Shown here: piece after piece, positions 55,260 to 63,434 of the stretch | Numbering within the stretch: the first letter of the stretch is position 1 | How the letters are laid out: every line of letters begins with the position of its first letter | Origin: GCA-003244245 sp963712995 | GTDB lineage: Bacteria; Actinomycetota; Actinomycetes; Mycobacteriales; Pseudonocardiaceae | Assembly (NCBI GenBank): GCA_963712995.1 | Contig: CAVQKH010000030.1 | Location: forward strand, 62,001-126,000 | Direction of reading: 5' to 3' | Length of the DNA stretch: 64,000 bases | Program-made: the position numbers and the translations under genes | Notes under the pieces: model-generated | What the model saw: the letters and a program-made list of their open reading frames with translations, nothing else | The model's database searches: none | What the model was told of the DNA's origin: nothing

Positions 55260-56096
55260 TCACCGGGCCAGCACCTCGTCGATCTCGGCGGCGGTGGGCA
55301 GGGACGGTTGGGCACCGGGCCGGGTAGCTGCGAGCGCGCCCGCGGCGCAGGCCCGGACGAGCAGATCGGTGTCGGGCAGCCCGTGCAGCAGGCCCGCTAC
55401 CGCGGTGCCGATGAACGCGTCACCGGCACCGGTGCCGTCCACGGCGTTGACCGGCGGGGGTGCCGCGGCCGCCACCTGTGAGCCCTCGCGCAGCAGTACC
55501 GCCCCGCGTGGCCCGTCGGTGACGGCGACGGCGCGGGCGGCGCGCAGATCGGGCAGCGCGGCGTACTCGGCCCGGTTGACCACCACCAGGTCGGCGCGGT
55601 CCAGCACCTCCATAGGTACCGGGCGGGCCGGGGCCGCGTTGAGCACGAACAGCCCAGTGGCGTGCCGGGCGGCTGCGGTGACGGCCTGGTCGGGCACCTC
55701 CAGCACGGTGAGCACCGCATCGGCACCGGCCACATCCTCGGCGTCCACCCGCAGGGCGGCGTTCGCACCGGGTACCACGACGATCGTGGTCTCGCCCGCG
55801 GTATCGACGGCGATCAGCGCCAGACCAGTCGGCCGTGTCACCCGCTGCAGCCGATCCAGGCCGACGCCCTCGCGCCGGAGCAGTTCCAGTGCGGTATCGG
55901 CATCAGGGTCGGTGCCCACCGCGGCGAGTAGCCGGACCGGGAGTCCGCACCGCCGCAGCGCCAGCGCCTGGTTGGCCCCCTTGCCGCCAGGGACGCGGGT
56001 CAAGCCGGTCGCGGTCAGGGTCTCGCCGGGCCCGGGTAGCCGCGGCAGTGCGGCCACCAGGTCGAGGTTGACGCTGCCCACCACGGTCACATTCAC
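55260..56096 (-). CDS. rbsK: Ribokinase (PfkB family)
   Basis: A 278-residue sugar kinase that phosphorylates ribose to ribose-5-phosphate. N-terminal VVGSVNLDLVAALPRLPGPG, the first PfkB signature RVPGGKGANQALALRRCG and the C-terminal signature VDGTGAGDAFIGTAVAGLL, with the catalytic Asp, are all present. Slightly shorter than E. coli RbsK. No ribose transport genes are adjacent. A pseudouridine or other nucleoside kinase role is possible, notably because psuG occurs in the window without its kinase, but the GGKGANQA motif favours ribokinase. Confidence 0.85.
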   Translation of the reverse strand: MNVTVVGSVNLDLVAALPRLPGPGETLTATGLTRVPGGKGANQALALRRCGLPVRLLAAVGTDPDADTALELLRREGVGLDRLQRVTRPTGLALIAVDTAGETTIVVVPGANAALRVDAEDVAGADAVLTVLEVPDQAVTAAARHATGLFVLNAAPARPVPMEVLDRADLVVVNRAEYAALPDLRAARAVAVTDGPRGAVLLREGSQVAAAAPPPVNAVDGTGAGDAFIGTAVAGLLHGLPDTDLLVRACAAGALAATRPGAQPSLPTAAEIDEVLAR

Positions 56097-56167
56097 CGGA
56101 CCATCCCACCACTAAAACCCACGTATCTGGTGGTCGGCGCGGCGCGAGCCCGCTACCGTCTTCAAGA

Positions 56168-56608
56168 GTGCCCGCCACGCGACAACCGCCGTGCATGGTG
56201 ATCCGCTGCCCCGAGTACCGGAGTGATCCTCGGCATGAGGTGCGGATCGAGGGCAACGGCGGGATCGGCCCAGTGCCGGTGTGTCTGAGCCACAAACAGC
56301 GCATCGACCAGGGTGAGCCATGGCTGTGGGTGCCATGGAACCGGTTGAAAGGTGTCGGCTCCGATATGTCGGTGGGCTGCCTGCTGCTGGGTGAGGAGTT
56401 GGCCGGTTACGGTCTCGTCGTCGATACCGATGTTGCGCTGAGCACCAGTCTGGTTTTCAGCCCCGTTCTCGCCGCGGGCCGGGAGACGACCACGCTGACG
56501 ATCGATGGCCGGCTGTTCGGGTCTGATCAGCCTGTCTCCCTCGAGCTGGTGCTCGAACCGGAGACCGTGGCCCGCCTCAAGGAGGCAGTGCGCTTCATCC
56601 GGCCATAG
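56168..56608 (+). CDS. Hypothetical protein (unrecognised)
   Basis: A 146-residue protein from GTG 56168 (an ATG at 56195 is an alternative). I do not recognise the family. The N-terminal half contains HEVRIEGNGGIGPVPVCL and EPWLWVPWNRLKGVG; the C-terminal half is beta-rich (TTTLTIDGRLFGSDQPVSLE). No membrane segment or metal site is evident. It is divergent from ribokinase and lies about 80 bases upstream of etfB, without clear functional linkage. Confidence 0.6.
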   Translation: MPATRQPPCMVIRCPEYRSDPRHEVRIEGNGGIGPVPVCLSHKQRIDQGEPWLWVPWNRLKGVGSDMSVGCLLLGEELAGYGLVVDTDVALSTSLVFSPVLAAGRETTTLTIDGRLFGSDQPVSLELVLEPETVARLKEAVRFIRP

Positions 56609-56691
56609 GGGTGTCATCCGGCCGGATACCTTGCAGTGAAAGCGGTCACGCCTCGTAGGCTGCGGGTCTACTCACGGGTAACGTTGCGGTT

Positions 56692-57474
56692 ATGAACATC
56701 GTGGTTCTGATCAAGCAGGTGCCGGATACCTGGTCCGAGCGCAGGCTGGCGGATTCTGACCACACCCTCGATCGTGCGTCGGCGGATGCCGTTCTGGACG
56801 AGATCAACGAGCGCGCGATCGAAGAGGCGCTCACGATCAAAGAAACGGGGGAGGGCGAGATCACCGTCGTCACGATGGGCCCGCCACGAGCCACCGATGC
56901 CATCCGCAAGGCGCTGTCGATGGGTGCGGACAAAGCGGTGCACCTCTGCGACGAGGGCCTGCACGGGTCGTGCGCGGTGGCGACCGCCAAGGCGCTGGCC
57001 AAGGTCATCGGCACCCTCGGCGATGTCGATCTCGTCATCGCCGGCAACGAGGCCACCGACGGCACCATGGGCGCCATCCCGGCGATGGTCGCCGACATAC
57101 TCGGGCTTCCGGAGTTGACCCAGGCCCGAAAGGTCACCGTCGAGGGACGGGCCGTGATCGTCGAGCGGGAGACCGATGAGGGGGTCACGGTCCTGCAGGC
57201 AGAGCTGCCCGCGGTGATCAGCGTGAACGAGAAGATCAACGAACCACGTTACCCGTCGTTCAAGGGCATCATGGCGGCGAAGAAGAAGCCGGTGAAAACC
57301 TTGTCGCTGGCCGAGGTGGGTCTCGCGGGCAGCGACGTCGGGCTGGCAGGCGCCACCTCGACGGTGATCGAGTCCACGCCGCGCCCACCGCGGGCGGCCG
57401 GGCAGATCATTACCGACGAGGGGGATGGCGCAGCGCAGCTGGCCCGGTATCTCATCGGCCAGAAACTGATCTGA
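56692..57474 (+). CDS. etfB: Electron transfer flavoprotein beta subunit
   Basis: A 260-residue protein: NIVVLIKQVPDTWSERRL at the N terminus, LDEINERAIEEAL, then GPPRATDAIRKALSMGADKA and the AMP-binding region DLVIAGNEATDGTMGAIP. With EtfA it forms the FAD-containing electron acceptor of acyl-CoA dehydrogenases and passes electrons to ETF-quinone oxidoreductase. The ATG is placed by similarity. etfA follows 46 bases downstream. The operon matches mycobacterial fixA-fixB. Confidence 0.95.
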   Translation: MNIVVLIKQVPDTWSERRLADSDHTLDRASADAVLDEINERAIEEALTIKETGEGEITVVTMGPPRATDAIRKALSMGADKAVHLCDEGLHGSCAVATAKALAKVIGTLGDVDLVIAGNEATDGTMGAIPAMVADILGLPELTQARKVTVEGRAVIVERETDEGVTVLQAELPAVISVNEKINEPRYPSFKGIMAAKKKPVKTLSLAEVGLAGSDVGLAGATSTVIESTPRPPRAAGQIITDEGDGAAQLARYLIGQKLI

Positions 57475-57520
57475 TCCGCTCCGCGTCCCACCGCCCGGCC
57501 AGTTGAAGAGGAGAACGGTC

Positions 57521-58480
57521 ATGGCAGAGGTCCTGGTCCTCGTCGAGCATGCGGGCGGCGAGGCCAAGAAGGTGACCAACGAACTGCTGACGGCCGGGGC
57601 GAGGCTGGGCGAGACCTCCGCGGTGGTGGTCGCCGCGCCCGGTGCGGCAGGCAAGCTCTCCGACCGGCTGGCTGCCTACGGCGCAGCCAAGATCTACGTC
57701 GCGGAGTCCGACCAGGTGGATCAGTACCTCACCGCTCCCGCCGTTGAGGTGCTCGCAGCGCTGGTGGCCTCGGCCCAACCGGCCGCGGTGCTCATCGCCG
57801 CCTCTCCGGAAGGCAAGGAGATCGCCGGCAGGCTCGCTGTGCGCACCGGGTCGGGCCTGCTCTCCGACGTGGTCGAGCTGGCAGCGGACGGCACCGCCAC
57901 GCACTCGGTGTTCGGCGGCTCCTACCTCGCCAAGTCCAGGGCCACCACACCGGTCGCGGTACTCACCGTCCGAGCCGGGGCCATCGAAGCTGTGGAGGCG
58001 CCGGGCGCAGCCGTCGAGCAGACCGTCGAGGTCCCCACGGTGAGTGCGGCCAGAACAGCGAAGATCATCGAACGCCGGCCCGCCGAGGGCGGTGACCGGC
58101 CCGAGCTCACCGAGGCCAGCGTGGTGGTCTCCGGTGGTCGTGGTGTCGGCTCGGCGGGCAACTTCGGGGTCGTCGAGAAACTCGCCGACTCACTCGGTGC
58201 CGCGGTCGGCGCCTCCCGGGCGGCGGTCGACGCCGGCTTCTACCCGCACCAGTTCCAGGTGGGGCAGACCGGCAAGACCGTCTCCCCGCAGCTCTACGTC
58301 GCGCTGGGTATCTCCGGCGCCATCCAGCACCGTGCAGGTATGCAGACCGCCAAGACCATCATCGCGGTCAACAAGGACCCCGAGGCACCGATCTTCGAGA
58401 TCGCCGACTTCGGTGTGGTGGGCGACCTGTTCACCATCGCCCCCAAGCTCACCGAGGAAGTTCGCAAACGCAAGAGCTGA
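57521..58480 (+). CDS. etfA: Electron transfer flavoprotein alpha subunit
   Basis: A protein of about 319 residues starting at ATG 57521, with AGAGGAG upstream. N-terminal domain AEVLVLVEHAGGEAKKVTNE. The C-terminal FAD domain reads VVVSGGRGVGSAGNFGVVEK, GASRAAVDAGFYPHQFQVGQ, TGKTVSPQLYVALGISGAIQ, and NKDPEAPIFEIADFGVVGDL with the conserved ribityl and adenine contacts. It forms a heterodimer with EtfB, encoded just upstream in the same operon. Confidence 0.96.
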   Translation: MAEVLVLVEHAGGEAKKVTNELLTAGARLGETSAVVVAAPGAAGKLSDRLAAYGAAKIYVAESDQVDQYLTAPAVEVLAALVASAQPAAVLIAASPEGKEIAGRLAVRTGSGLLSDVVELAADGTATHSVFGGSYLAKSRATTPVAVLTVRAGAIEAVEAPGAAVEQTVEVPTVSAARTAKIIERRPAEGGDRPELTEASVVVSGGRGVGSAGNFGVVEKLADSLGAAVGASRAAVDAGFYPHQFQVGQTGKTVSPQLYVALGISGAIQHRAGMQTAKTIIAVNKDPEAPIFEIADFGVVGDLFTIAPKLTEEVRKRKS

Positions 58481-58622
58481 TGCCTCCGGCGGCTCTGCCG
58501 CTCCCGAACTCAACGCCGCTCCTGACTGAGAGCCCGCGCGGCATCCGAGATTCATAGACATTCCATTGACCGGTCATGTCACCGTTCTGTCCTCAACTGC
58601 CTGAGCCGGTACACCCAGCGTT

Positions 58623-59429
58623 ATGAGTACATCGCAACTGTTGGTGACCACCCCCGCCTCCACCAGTTCCCCCCGTTACACGCTGCTGGTCGCTCAGCAG
58701 CAGGCCGATGTTCGTGCCGCTCAGCGGCTCCGTTACCACGTGTTCGCCGGCGAGATGGGTGCCATGTTGCGCACCTCCGAGCCCGGCCTGGACATCGACG
58801 ACTACGACGTGCATTGCGACCACCTGGTGGTGCGGGCGGATGCGACCGGCGAGATCGTCGGTACTTACCGGATGCTCAACCCTGAGGGTGCCCGGCGTGC
58901 CGGCGGGTTGTACTGCGAGAACGAGTTCCTGATCGCCACGCTGAGCGGCCTGCGCGGGATCTTGGTGGAAACCGGCCGTTCCTGTGTACACCCCGATCAC
59001 CGCACCGGGGCCGTGATCAACCTGATCTGGGCGGGAATCGCGCGTTACCTGCTACTCACCGGTTACCGGTGGCTGGTGGGCTGCGCGTCGGTGCCGCTGA
59101 GTACCGCTGGCGCACCGGAGGGCGTGTTCGCCGCCGGCGTCTGGGACACCGTGCGGAGCAACCATCTGGCGCCCGAGCAGTACCAGGTGGTGCCGCGTCG
59201 GCCGTGGTATGCAGACCCGGCGTTACGGCCCCAACGCACCAGCCTGCCTCCGCTGCTGCGCGGCTACCTGCGGCTGGGCGCATGGGTGTGCGGGCCCCCC
59301 GCGTATGACCCGGACTTCGGGGTGGCCGACTTCCTGGTGTTGCTGTCCCTGGACCGGGTGGATCCCCGGTACCTGCGGCACTTCCTGGGTTCCTCGCTCG
59401 CTGCCCCTGGGCCCCGCGATGAACGCTGA
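58623..59429 (+). CDS. GNAT acyltransferase, OlsB-like
   Basis: A 268-residue protein. Start ATG 58623. The family pattern of OlsB/autoinducer-synthase-like N-acyltransferases is seen: VRAAQRLRYHVFAGEMGAML, DDYDVHCDHLVVRADATGEI, VGTYRMLNPEGARRAGGLY, then VETGRSCVHPDHRTGAVINL and WLVGCASVPLSTAG. OlsB acylates ornithine in ornithine-lipid synthesis. The next gene, 3 bases on, encodes a PlsC-type O-acyltransferase, which matches the OlsB-OlsA pairing. Mycobacteria have the same pair next to fixA-fixB. The acyl acceptor is inferred. Confidence 0.82.
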   Translation: MSTSQLLVTTPASTSSPRYTLLVAQQQADVRAAQRLRYHVFAGEMGAMLRTSEPGLDIDDYDVHCDHLVVRADATGEIVGTYRMLNPEGARRAGGLYCENEFLIATLSGLRGILVETGRSCVHPDHRTGAVINLIWAGIARYLLLTGYRWLVGCASVPLSTAGAPEGVFAAGVWDTVRSNHLAPEQYQVVPRRPWYADPALRPQRTSLPPLLRGYLRLGAWVCGPPAYDPDFGVADFLVLLSLDRVDPRYLRHFLGSSLAAPGPRDER

Positions 59430-59432
59430 GGC

Positions 59433-60314
59433 GTGAACCGCCGGCATCCGTGGATGCCGGTGTCACCCTGTGCGCAGGGCTGCCTGCCACCGGCTGATGC
59501 GGTGCCCACCGTGGCACGGATCCGTTGGCTGCTGCGGCTGCTGGCCGCGGTGGCGGCGTTGCTGGCCGGGCTGGCGTTGGCGGCAGTGCTACCGCTGCTC
59601 GGTCCATCGGAGGGGGAGCGGGCGATGCGAGCCTGGTACCGGGCGCTGCTCCGGGCGCTGCGAATTCAGCTTGAGGTCACTGGCGGCGAGCGGTTCGCCG
59701 GTCCTGCCGCCGGTGTCCTGGTGGTCAGTAACCACATGTCCTGGCTGGACCTGGTCGCGCTGTGCGCGGTCCAGCCGCTGCGGATGGTGGCCAAGGGCGA
59801 GGTAGCAGGCTGGCCGGTGGTCAGCCTGCTGGCCCGTCGGGCTGGGACGATCTTCGTGGACCGCGAACGCCTCACGACGCTGCCCCGGATGGTTGAGGCG
59901 GCATCCGGGATACTTGCCCAAGGCGGGGCCGTCGGTGCATTTCCCGAGGGCACCACCTGGTGTGGCCTGGCCGGTGGACGATTTCGGCCCGCGGTTTTTC
60001 AGGCTGCGGTCGACACCGCAACCTCGGTGCGGCCGGTGGCGTTGCGCTACCGCTTGGCCGGTGCCGGGGCCACCACGGTGGCCGCCTTCGTCGGCCCTGC
60101 CACGTTGTGGGAGTCCGCCTTGCGCGTGGCGGGGGTGCAGGGCCTCGTGGTGGAGGTGCACCTACTGCCGCCGCTTTCCACCGCCGGTACCGATCGTCGC
60201 GCCCTGGCCATCCGTGCCGAGGCCGCCGTCACCGCCGTCACCGCTGCCGGCACTTCTCGCCGCGCTGGAGGGCGTGCTGGGGAGGAAATTGCAGTAATTC
60301 GACGGCCTGTCTGA
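59433..60314 (+). CDS. 1-acylglycerol-3-phosphate O-acyltransferase family (PlsC/OlsA-like)
   Basis: A 293-residue membrane-associated acyltransferase. A hydrophobic segment (RLLAAVAALLAGLALAAVL is close to its core) is followed by the catalytic HX4D motif NHMSWLD, GTIFVDRERL and the EGT motif FPEGTTWCG. GTG 59433 is 3 bases after the OlsB-like stop; a later start inside the first 30 residues is possible. With the preceding N-acyltransferase it could complete ornithine-lipid synthesis; alternatively it acts in phosphatidic-acid synthesis. The stop codon lies inside a variant of the dispersed hairpin. Confidence 0.82.
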   Translation: MNRRHPWMPVSPCAQGCLPPADAVPTVARIRWLLRLLAAVAALLAGLALAAVLPLLGPSEGERAMRAWYRALLRALRIQLEVTGGERFAGPAAGVLVVSNHMSWLDLVALCAVQPLRMVAKGEVAGWPVVSLLARRAGTIFVDRERLTTLPRMVEAASGILAQGGAVGAFPEGTTWCGLAGGRFRPAVFQAAVDTATSVRPVALRYRLAGAGATTVAAFVGPATLWESALRVAGVQGLVVEVHLLPPLSTAGTDRRALAIRAEAAVTAVTAAGTSRRAGGRAGEEIAVIRRPV

Positions 60315-60336
60315 TGCAATCTCCTCCCCAGAACGC
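60272..60336. terminator. Variant of the dispersed hairpin at the PlsC-like gene end
   Basis: gcgtgctggggaggaaattg (60272 on) pairs with caatctcctccccagaacgc (ending 60336) with few mismatches. The outer ctgggga/tccccag and the inner gcagtaat resemble the copies at 40303 and 42847. It overlaps the end of the PlsC-like gene and ends 33 bases before the desulfurase ATG. Confidence 0.65.
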
Positions 60337-60369
60337 CGTCACTGTGAGCGCGGTTAGGCTGGTGTAACG

Positions 60370-61572
60370 ATGACTTATTTAGATCATGCCGCGACGACGC
60401 CGATGTTGCCTGCGGCGGTGGCGGCCATGAGCCAGGCGTTGTCCGCCTTGGGCAATGCCTCCTCGTTGCACGGCTCGGGGCGTCGGGCTCGTCGCACTGT
60501 CGAGGAATGCCGGGAGGGCATCGCGCAGGCGTTGGGCGCGCGCCCGTCGGAGGTGGTGTTCACCGGCGGTGGCACGGAGGGTGACAACCTCGCCGTCAAG
60601 GGCCTGTTCTGGCAGCGCCGGGACGCTGATCCGAGGCGCACGCGGGTACTCGTCTCCACCGTCGAACATCATGCGGTGCTCGACGCGGTGTCCTGGCTGG
60701 CCGATCACGAGGGCGCCGAGGTGGAGTGGCTGGAGGTGGACGGCCACGGCCGGGTGCACCCCGAGACCGTGCGCGCCGCGCTGGCCCGTGACCCGGGCTC
60801 GGTGGCTCTGGTGACGGTGATGTGGGCGAACAACGAGGTGGGTACCGTGGCACCGATCCGCGAGCTGGCGCAGCTCGCGGCCGATTACGAGGTGCCGCTG
60901 CACACCGATGCGGTGCAGGCTCTCGGCCAGCTGCCTGTGCACTTCGGGGAATCCGGGGCCGCGGCGCTGACCTTGACCGGGCACAAGCTGGGCGGGCCCT
61001 ACGGGGCGGGCGTGCTACTGCTGGGCCGGGAGGTGACGGTCACCCCGCTGCTGCACGGCGGCGGTCAGGAGCGTGATGTCCGTTCCGGCACCCTGGACGT
61101 ACCCGCGATCGTCGGGCTGGCCACCGCGATCGAGCATGCGGTGGCGACGCGGCCGCGAACCATGATCTCACTCGCCGCGCTGCGCGACGAGCTGGTGGAC
61201 GGGATCCTGGCCAGGGTGCCCGATGCGGTGCTCAACGGGGACCCTGGTGCGGACCTGATCGACGGCGGACCCTCGCGGTTGCCGGGTAACGCCCATGTCA
61301 GTTTCCCCGGTTGCGAGGGCGACTCGCTGCTGATGCTGCTCGACGCCCGCGGCATCGAGTGCTCCACGGGTGCGGCGTGCACCGCTGGGGTGGCGCAACC
61401 CTCGCATGTGCTGCTGGCGATGGGTGTGGCGCCGGCCGCTGCGCGTGCGTCGCTGCGCTTTTCCTTCGGGCGTACCTCGACGGCCGCGGACGTGGCTGAC
61501 GTGCTCGATGCCATAGAGCCGGTGGTGGCCCGGTCCCGGAGTGCGGCAATCCGACGGATCAAGGCGTCATAG
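60370..61572 (+). CDS. iscS: Cysteine desulfurase (IscS/NifS type)
   Basis: A 400-residue PLP enzyme that extracts sulfur from cysteine. It has YLDHAATTPMLPAAVAAMS at the N terminus, VVFTGGGTEGDNLAVKGLF, STVEHHAVLDAV, the HTDAVQALGQLP Asp that contacts PLP, the Schiff-base Lys in TLTGHKLGGPYG and the persulfide Cys in IECSTGAACTAG. It is followed 14 bases later by mnmA, so it most likely feeds sulfur for tRNA thiolation, as well as Fe-S clusters. Gene order matches mycobacterial iscS-trmU. Confidence 0.95.
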   Translation: MTYLDHAATTPMLPAAVAAMSQALSALGNASSLHGSGRRARRTVEECREGIAQALGARPSEVVFTGGGTEGDNLAVKGLFWQRRDADPRRTRVLVSTVEHHAVLDAVSWLADHEGAEVEWLEVDGHGRVHPETVRAALARDPGSVALVTVMWANNEVGTVAPIRELAQLAADYEVPLHTDAVQALGQLPVHFGESGAAALTLTGHKLGGPYGAGVLLLGREVTVTPLLHGGGQERDVRSGTLDVPAIVGLATAIEHAVATRPRTMISLAALRDELVDGILARVPDAVLNGDPGADLIDGGPSRLPGNAHVSFPGCEGDSLLMLLDARGIECSTGAACTAGVAQPSHVLLAMGVAPAAARASLRFSFGRTSTAADVADVLDAIEPVVARSRSAAIRRIKAS

Positions 61573-61586
61573 AGGGTTTGGTGGCG

Positions 61587-62660
61587 ATGAGGGTCTTGGC
61601 AGCGATGAGCGGCGGGGTGGACTCCTCGGTGGCCGCCGCCCGCGCGGTGGACTCCGGGCACGAGGTGGTGGGGGTGCATCTTGCGCTCTCGGCCCGTCCC
61701 GGCACACTGCGCACCGGCGCCCGGGGATGCTGCACGAAAGAGGATGCTGCCGACGCCCGGCGGGTTGCCGACATCATCGACGTCCCGTTCTATGTCTGGG
61801 ACTTCGCGCAGCAGTTCAGCGCCGAGGTGGTGGATGACTTCGTCGCGGAGTACGCCGCCGGGCGCACCCCCAACCCGTGCCTGCGCTGCAACGAGCGGAT
61901 CAAGTTCAGCGCGCTGCTGGACCGGGCCCGTGCCCTTGATTTCGACGCGGTCTGCACCGGCCACTACGCGCGATTGTCCGAGGGCGTACTCCGCCGGGCG
62001 GTGGACACCGGCAAGGACCAGTCCTACGTGCTGGCCGGTCTGTCCGCCGACCAGTTGGCGCACGCCCTGTTCCCGGTCGGCGACAGCGCCAAGGCGGACA
62101 TCCGGGCCGAGGCGACCCACCGTGGCCTGGCCGTCGCCGGCAAGCCGGACAGTCACGACATCTGCTTCATCCCCTCTGGCGACACCCGGGCATTCCTCGC
62201 CGACCGGTTGGGTTCCCGGGCGGGCGAGCTGGTCGATGAACAGACCGGTGAGGTCCTGGGTCACCATCAGGGGGTGCACGGTTTCACCGTCGGCCAGCGC
62301 CGCGGGTTGGGGCTGGCGCAGCCTTCGCCTGACGGCGGCCCGCGGTTCGTACTGGGCCTGGAGCCGGTCTCCGGGACTGTGCTGGTGGGATCCGCGCAGC
62401 AGCTGGACGTCAGCGTGATCGAGGCGCGGCGCCCGGTGTGGGCGGCCGGCGTCCCGGATGGCCCCTTCGAGTGCATCGCGCAGGTCCGGGCGCACGGCGG
62501 ATGTGCCGGCGCCGTGGCGGAGGCCGCTGGCGACGGTGTTGTGGTGCGGCTCCGGGAACCGCTGCGCGGTGTGGCCCCCGGCCAGGCTGTCGCCCTCTAC
62601 CGTCCCGACCCCGCCGGCGACGTCGTCCTCGGCAGCGCCACCATCACCACCACCCGCTAG
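61587..62660 (+). CDS. mnmA: tRNA 2-thiouridylase
   Basis: A protein of about 357 residues. ATG 61587 is preferred, with AGAGGG about 10 bases upstream; TTG 61578 and GTG 61581 are in frame. The PP-loop SGGVDSSVAAA adenylates U34 of tRNA. The two catalytic cysteines are in NPCLRCNERIKF and DICFIPSGD, and CTGHYARL and GKDQSYVLAGL are conserved. It makes 2-thiouridine in the wobble position of Lys, Glu and Gln tRNAs using sulfur from the adjacent desulfurase. Confidence 0.95.
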   Translation: MRVLAAMSGGVDSSVAAARAVDSGHEVVGVHLALSARPGTLRTGARGCCTKEDAADARRVADIIDVPFYVWDFAQQFSAEVVDDFVAEYAAGRTPNPCLRCNERIKFSALLDRARALDFDAVCTGHYARLSEGVLRRAVDTGKDQSYVLAGLSADQLAHALFPVGDSAKADIRAEATHRGLAVAGKPDSHDICFIPSGDTRAFLADRLGSRAGELVDEQTGEVLGHHQGVHGFTVGQRRGLGLAQPSPDGGPRFVLGLEPVSGTVLVGSAQQLDVSVIEARRPVWAAGVPDGPFECIAQVRAHGGCAGAVAEAAGDGVVVRLREPLRGVAPGQAVALYRPDPAGDVVLGSATITTTR

Positions 62661-62676
62661 CCCGACACAGTCCCTG

Positions 62677-62748
62677 CCCCCGGCATGGAGACATATCGGG
62701 GTTGATCGGCTGTGCCTGACCCCGATAAGGCTCCATGCCGGGCGGGGG
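62677..62748. terminator. Bidirectional terminator-like hairpin after mnmA
   Basis: Nested inverted repeats: cccggcatggag pairs with ctccatgccggg, and inside it tatcgggg pairs with ccccgata. It lies between the convergent mnmA and small-peptide gene, whose stop is at 62749, as expected for a two-way terminator. Confidence 0.75.
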
Positions 62749-62982
62749 TCAGCCGTTGGCGCTCTGACCGGCGCCGCCGACGGCGTTACCGGAGCCGGGG
62801 AAAATCTTGTCCAGGATGGGCAGGCCGATGCCGACGCCACCGAAGCTGTCCATGCCATCGGCGCCTTGGGCGAACATCGACAAGACGGTACGGGCCGGCA
62901 GCAGCTCCACGTGTTGCCCGTCGAGCTCGGTCCAGCCCAGTGCTGCCGAGACCAGTGCTGCCGAGACCAGTGCTTCAGACAT
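62749..62982 (-). CDS. Small peptide gene A (LPARTVLSMF family)
   Basis: A 77-residue product. ATG 62982 is preceded by a strong TAGGAGG 5 bases upstream. The N-terminal leader contains a VSAALVSAAL duplication. The block QHVELLPARTVLSMF at residues 23-37 is nearly identical in the second peptide gene 215 bases upstream, whereas the C-terminal 40 residues (Gly-rich, ending GGAGQSANG) differ. A conserved leader-type block with a variable tail is what ribosomally made, modified peptide precursors look like, but no modifying enzyme is adjacent. The family is not recognised. It could also be a secreted signal or a structural protein. Real expression is supported by the ribosome-binding site and the duplication. 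Confidence 0.65.
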   Translation of the reverse strand: MSEALVSAALVSAALGWTELDGQHVELLPARTVLSMFAQGADGMDSFGGVGIGLPILDKIFPGSGNAVGGAGQSANG

Positions 62983-63197
62983 TGAATCCTCCTAGGATTT
63001 CCTGGCCCGGGGGCTCCGGGTCCGGAAAATATTTCATCGTCGCCTGCTCGGCGGCGCTCTCACATACCGTGCCCAACGATGATGTGTCGTGGCAATTGGT
63101 GGCCGCACCTAGTTCGTCGAGGAACGCTACCGAGCCGCGAAGTTGCTTTTCTAATACGTAGTCCGAAGCGCGGGCTACGGAGTCAGGAGATTCGTGC
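62983..63197 (-). other. Leader region of peptide gene A, duplicated at 63435
   Basis: Minus-strand sequence from about 63150 to 62983 is similar to the region before peptide gene B. Shared blocks include gtagcg, caattgccacg, gggcacg and the final gggccagga near the ribosome-binding site. In one frame both encode C-x-H-x-LPR-x-II-x-GH, but in this copy that frame is broken. It may be the remnant of a small upstream gene or a regulated leader. Confidence 0.45.
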
Positions 63198-63434
63198 TCA
63201 ATCGTTCTGGTTGGGATGGCCGTCGGCGCCATCAGGACCCGGGGTGCTGTTGCCGCCACTGCTGAAAAGCATCTTGGCGATGGCTTGACCGAGACCATCG
63301 CCGCTGCCACCTCCACTGCCACCGCTCCCGCCGCTGGCAGGGCCTTGGGCGACGAACATCGACAGGACGGTACGGGCCGGCAGCAGCTCCGTGTGCTGCT
63401 GGTCCAGGTAAGCGAAGCTCAGTACAGTAGACAT
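63198..63434 (-). CDS. Small peptide gene B (LPARTVLSMF family)
   Basis: A 78-residue product from ATG 63434, with AGGGGGA about 6 bases upstream. Residues 13-27 (QHTELLPARTVLSMF) match peptide A almost exactly. After VAQG the tail is a Gly/Ser-rich linker (GGSGGSGGGSGDGLG) and a hydrophilic end, different from peptide A. The two genes are tandem, in the same direction and share similar upstream regions, so they arose by duplication of the whole unit. No signal peptide or membrane segment is evident, although the first 10 residues are mildly hydrophobic. Function unknown; a peptide precursor or signalling peptide is suspected. Confidence 0.65.
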   Translation of the reverse strand: MSTVLSFAYLDQQHTELLPARTVLSMFVAQGPASGGSGGSGGGSGDGLGQAIAKMLFSSGGNSTPGPDGADGHPNQND

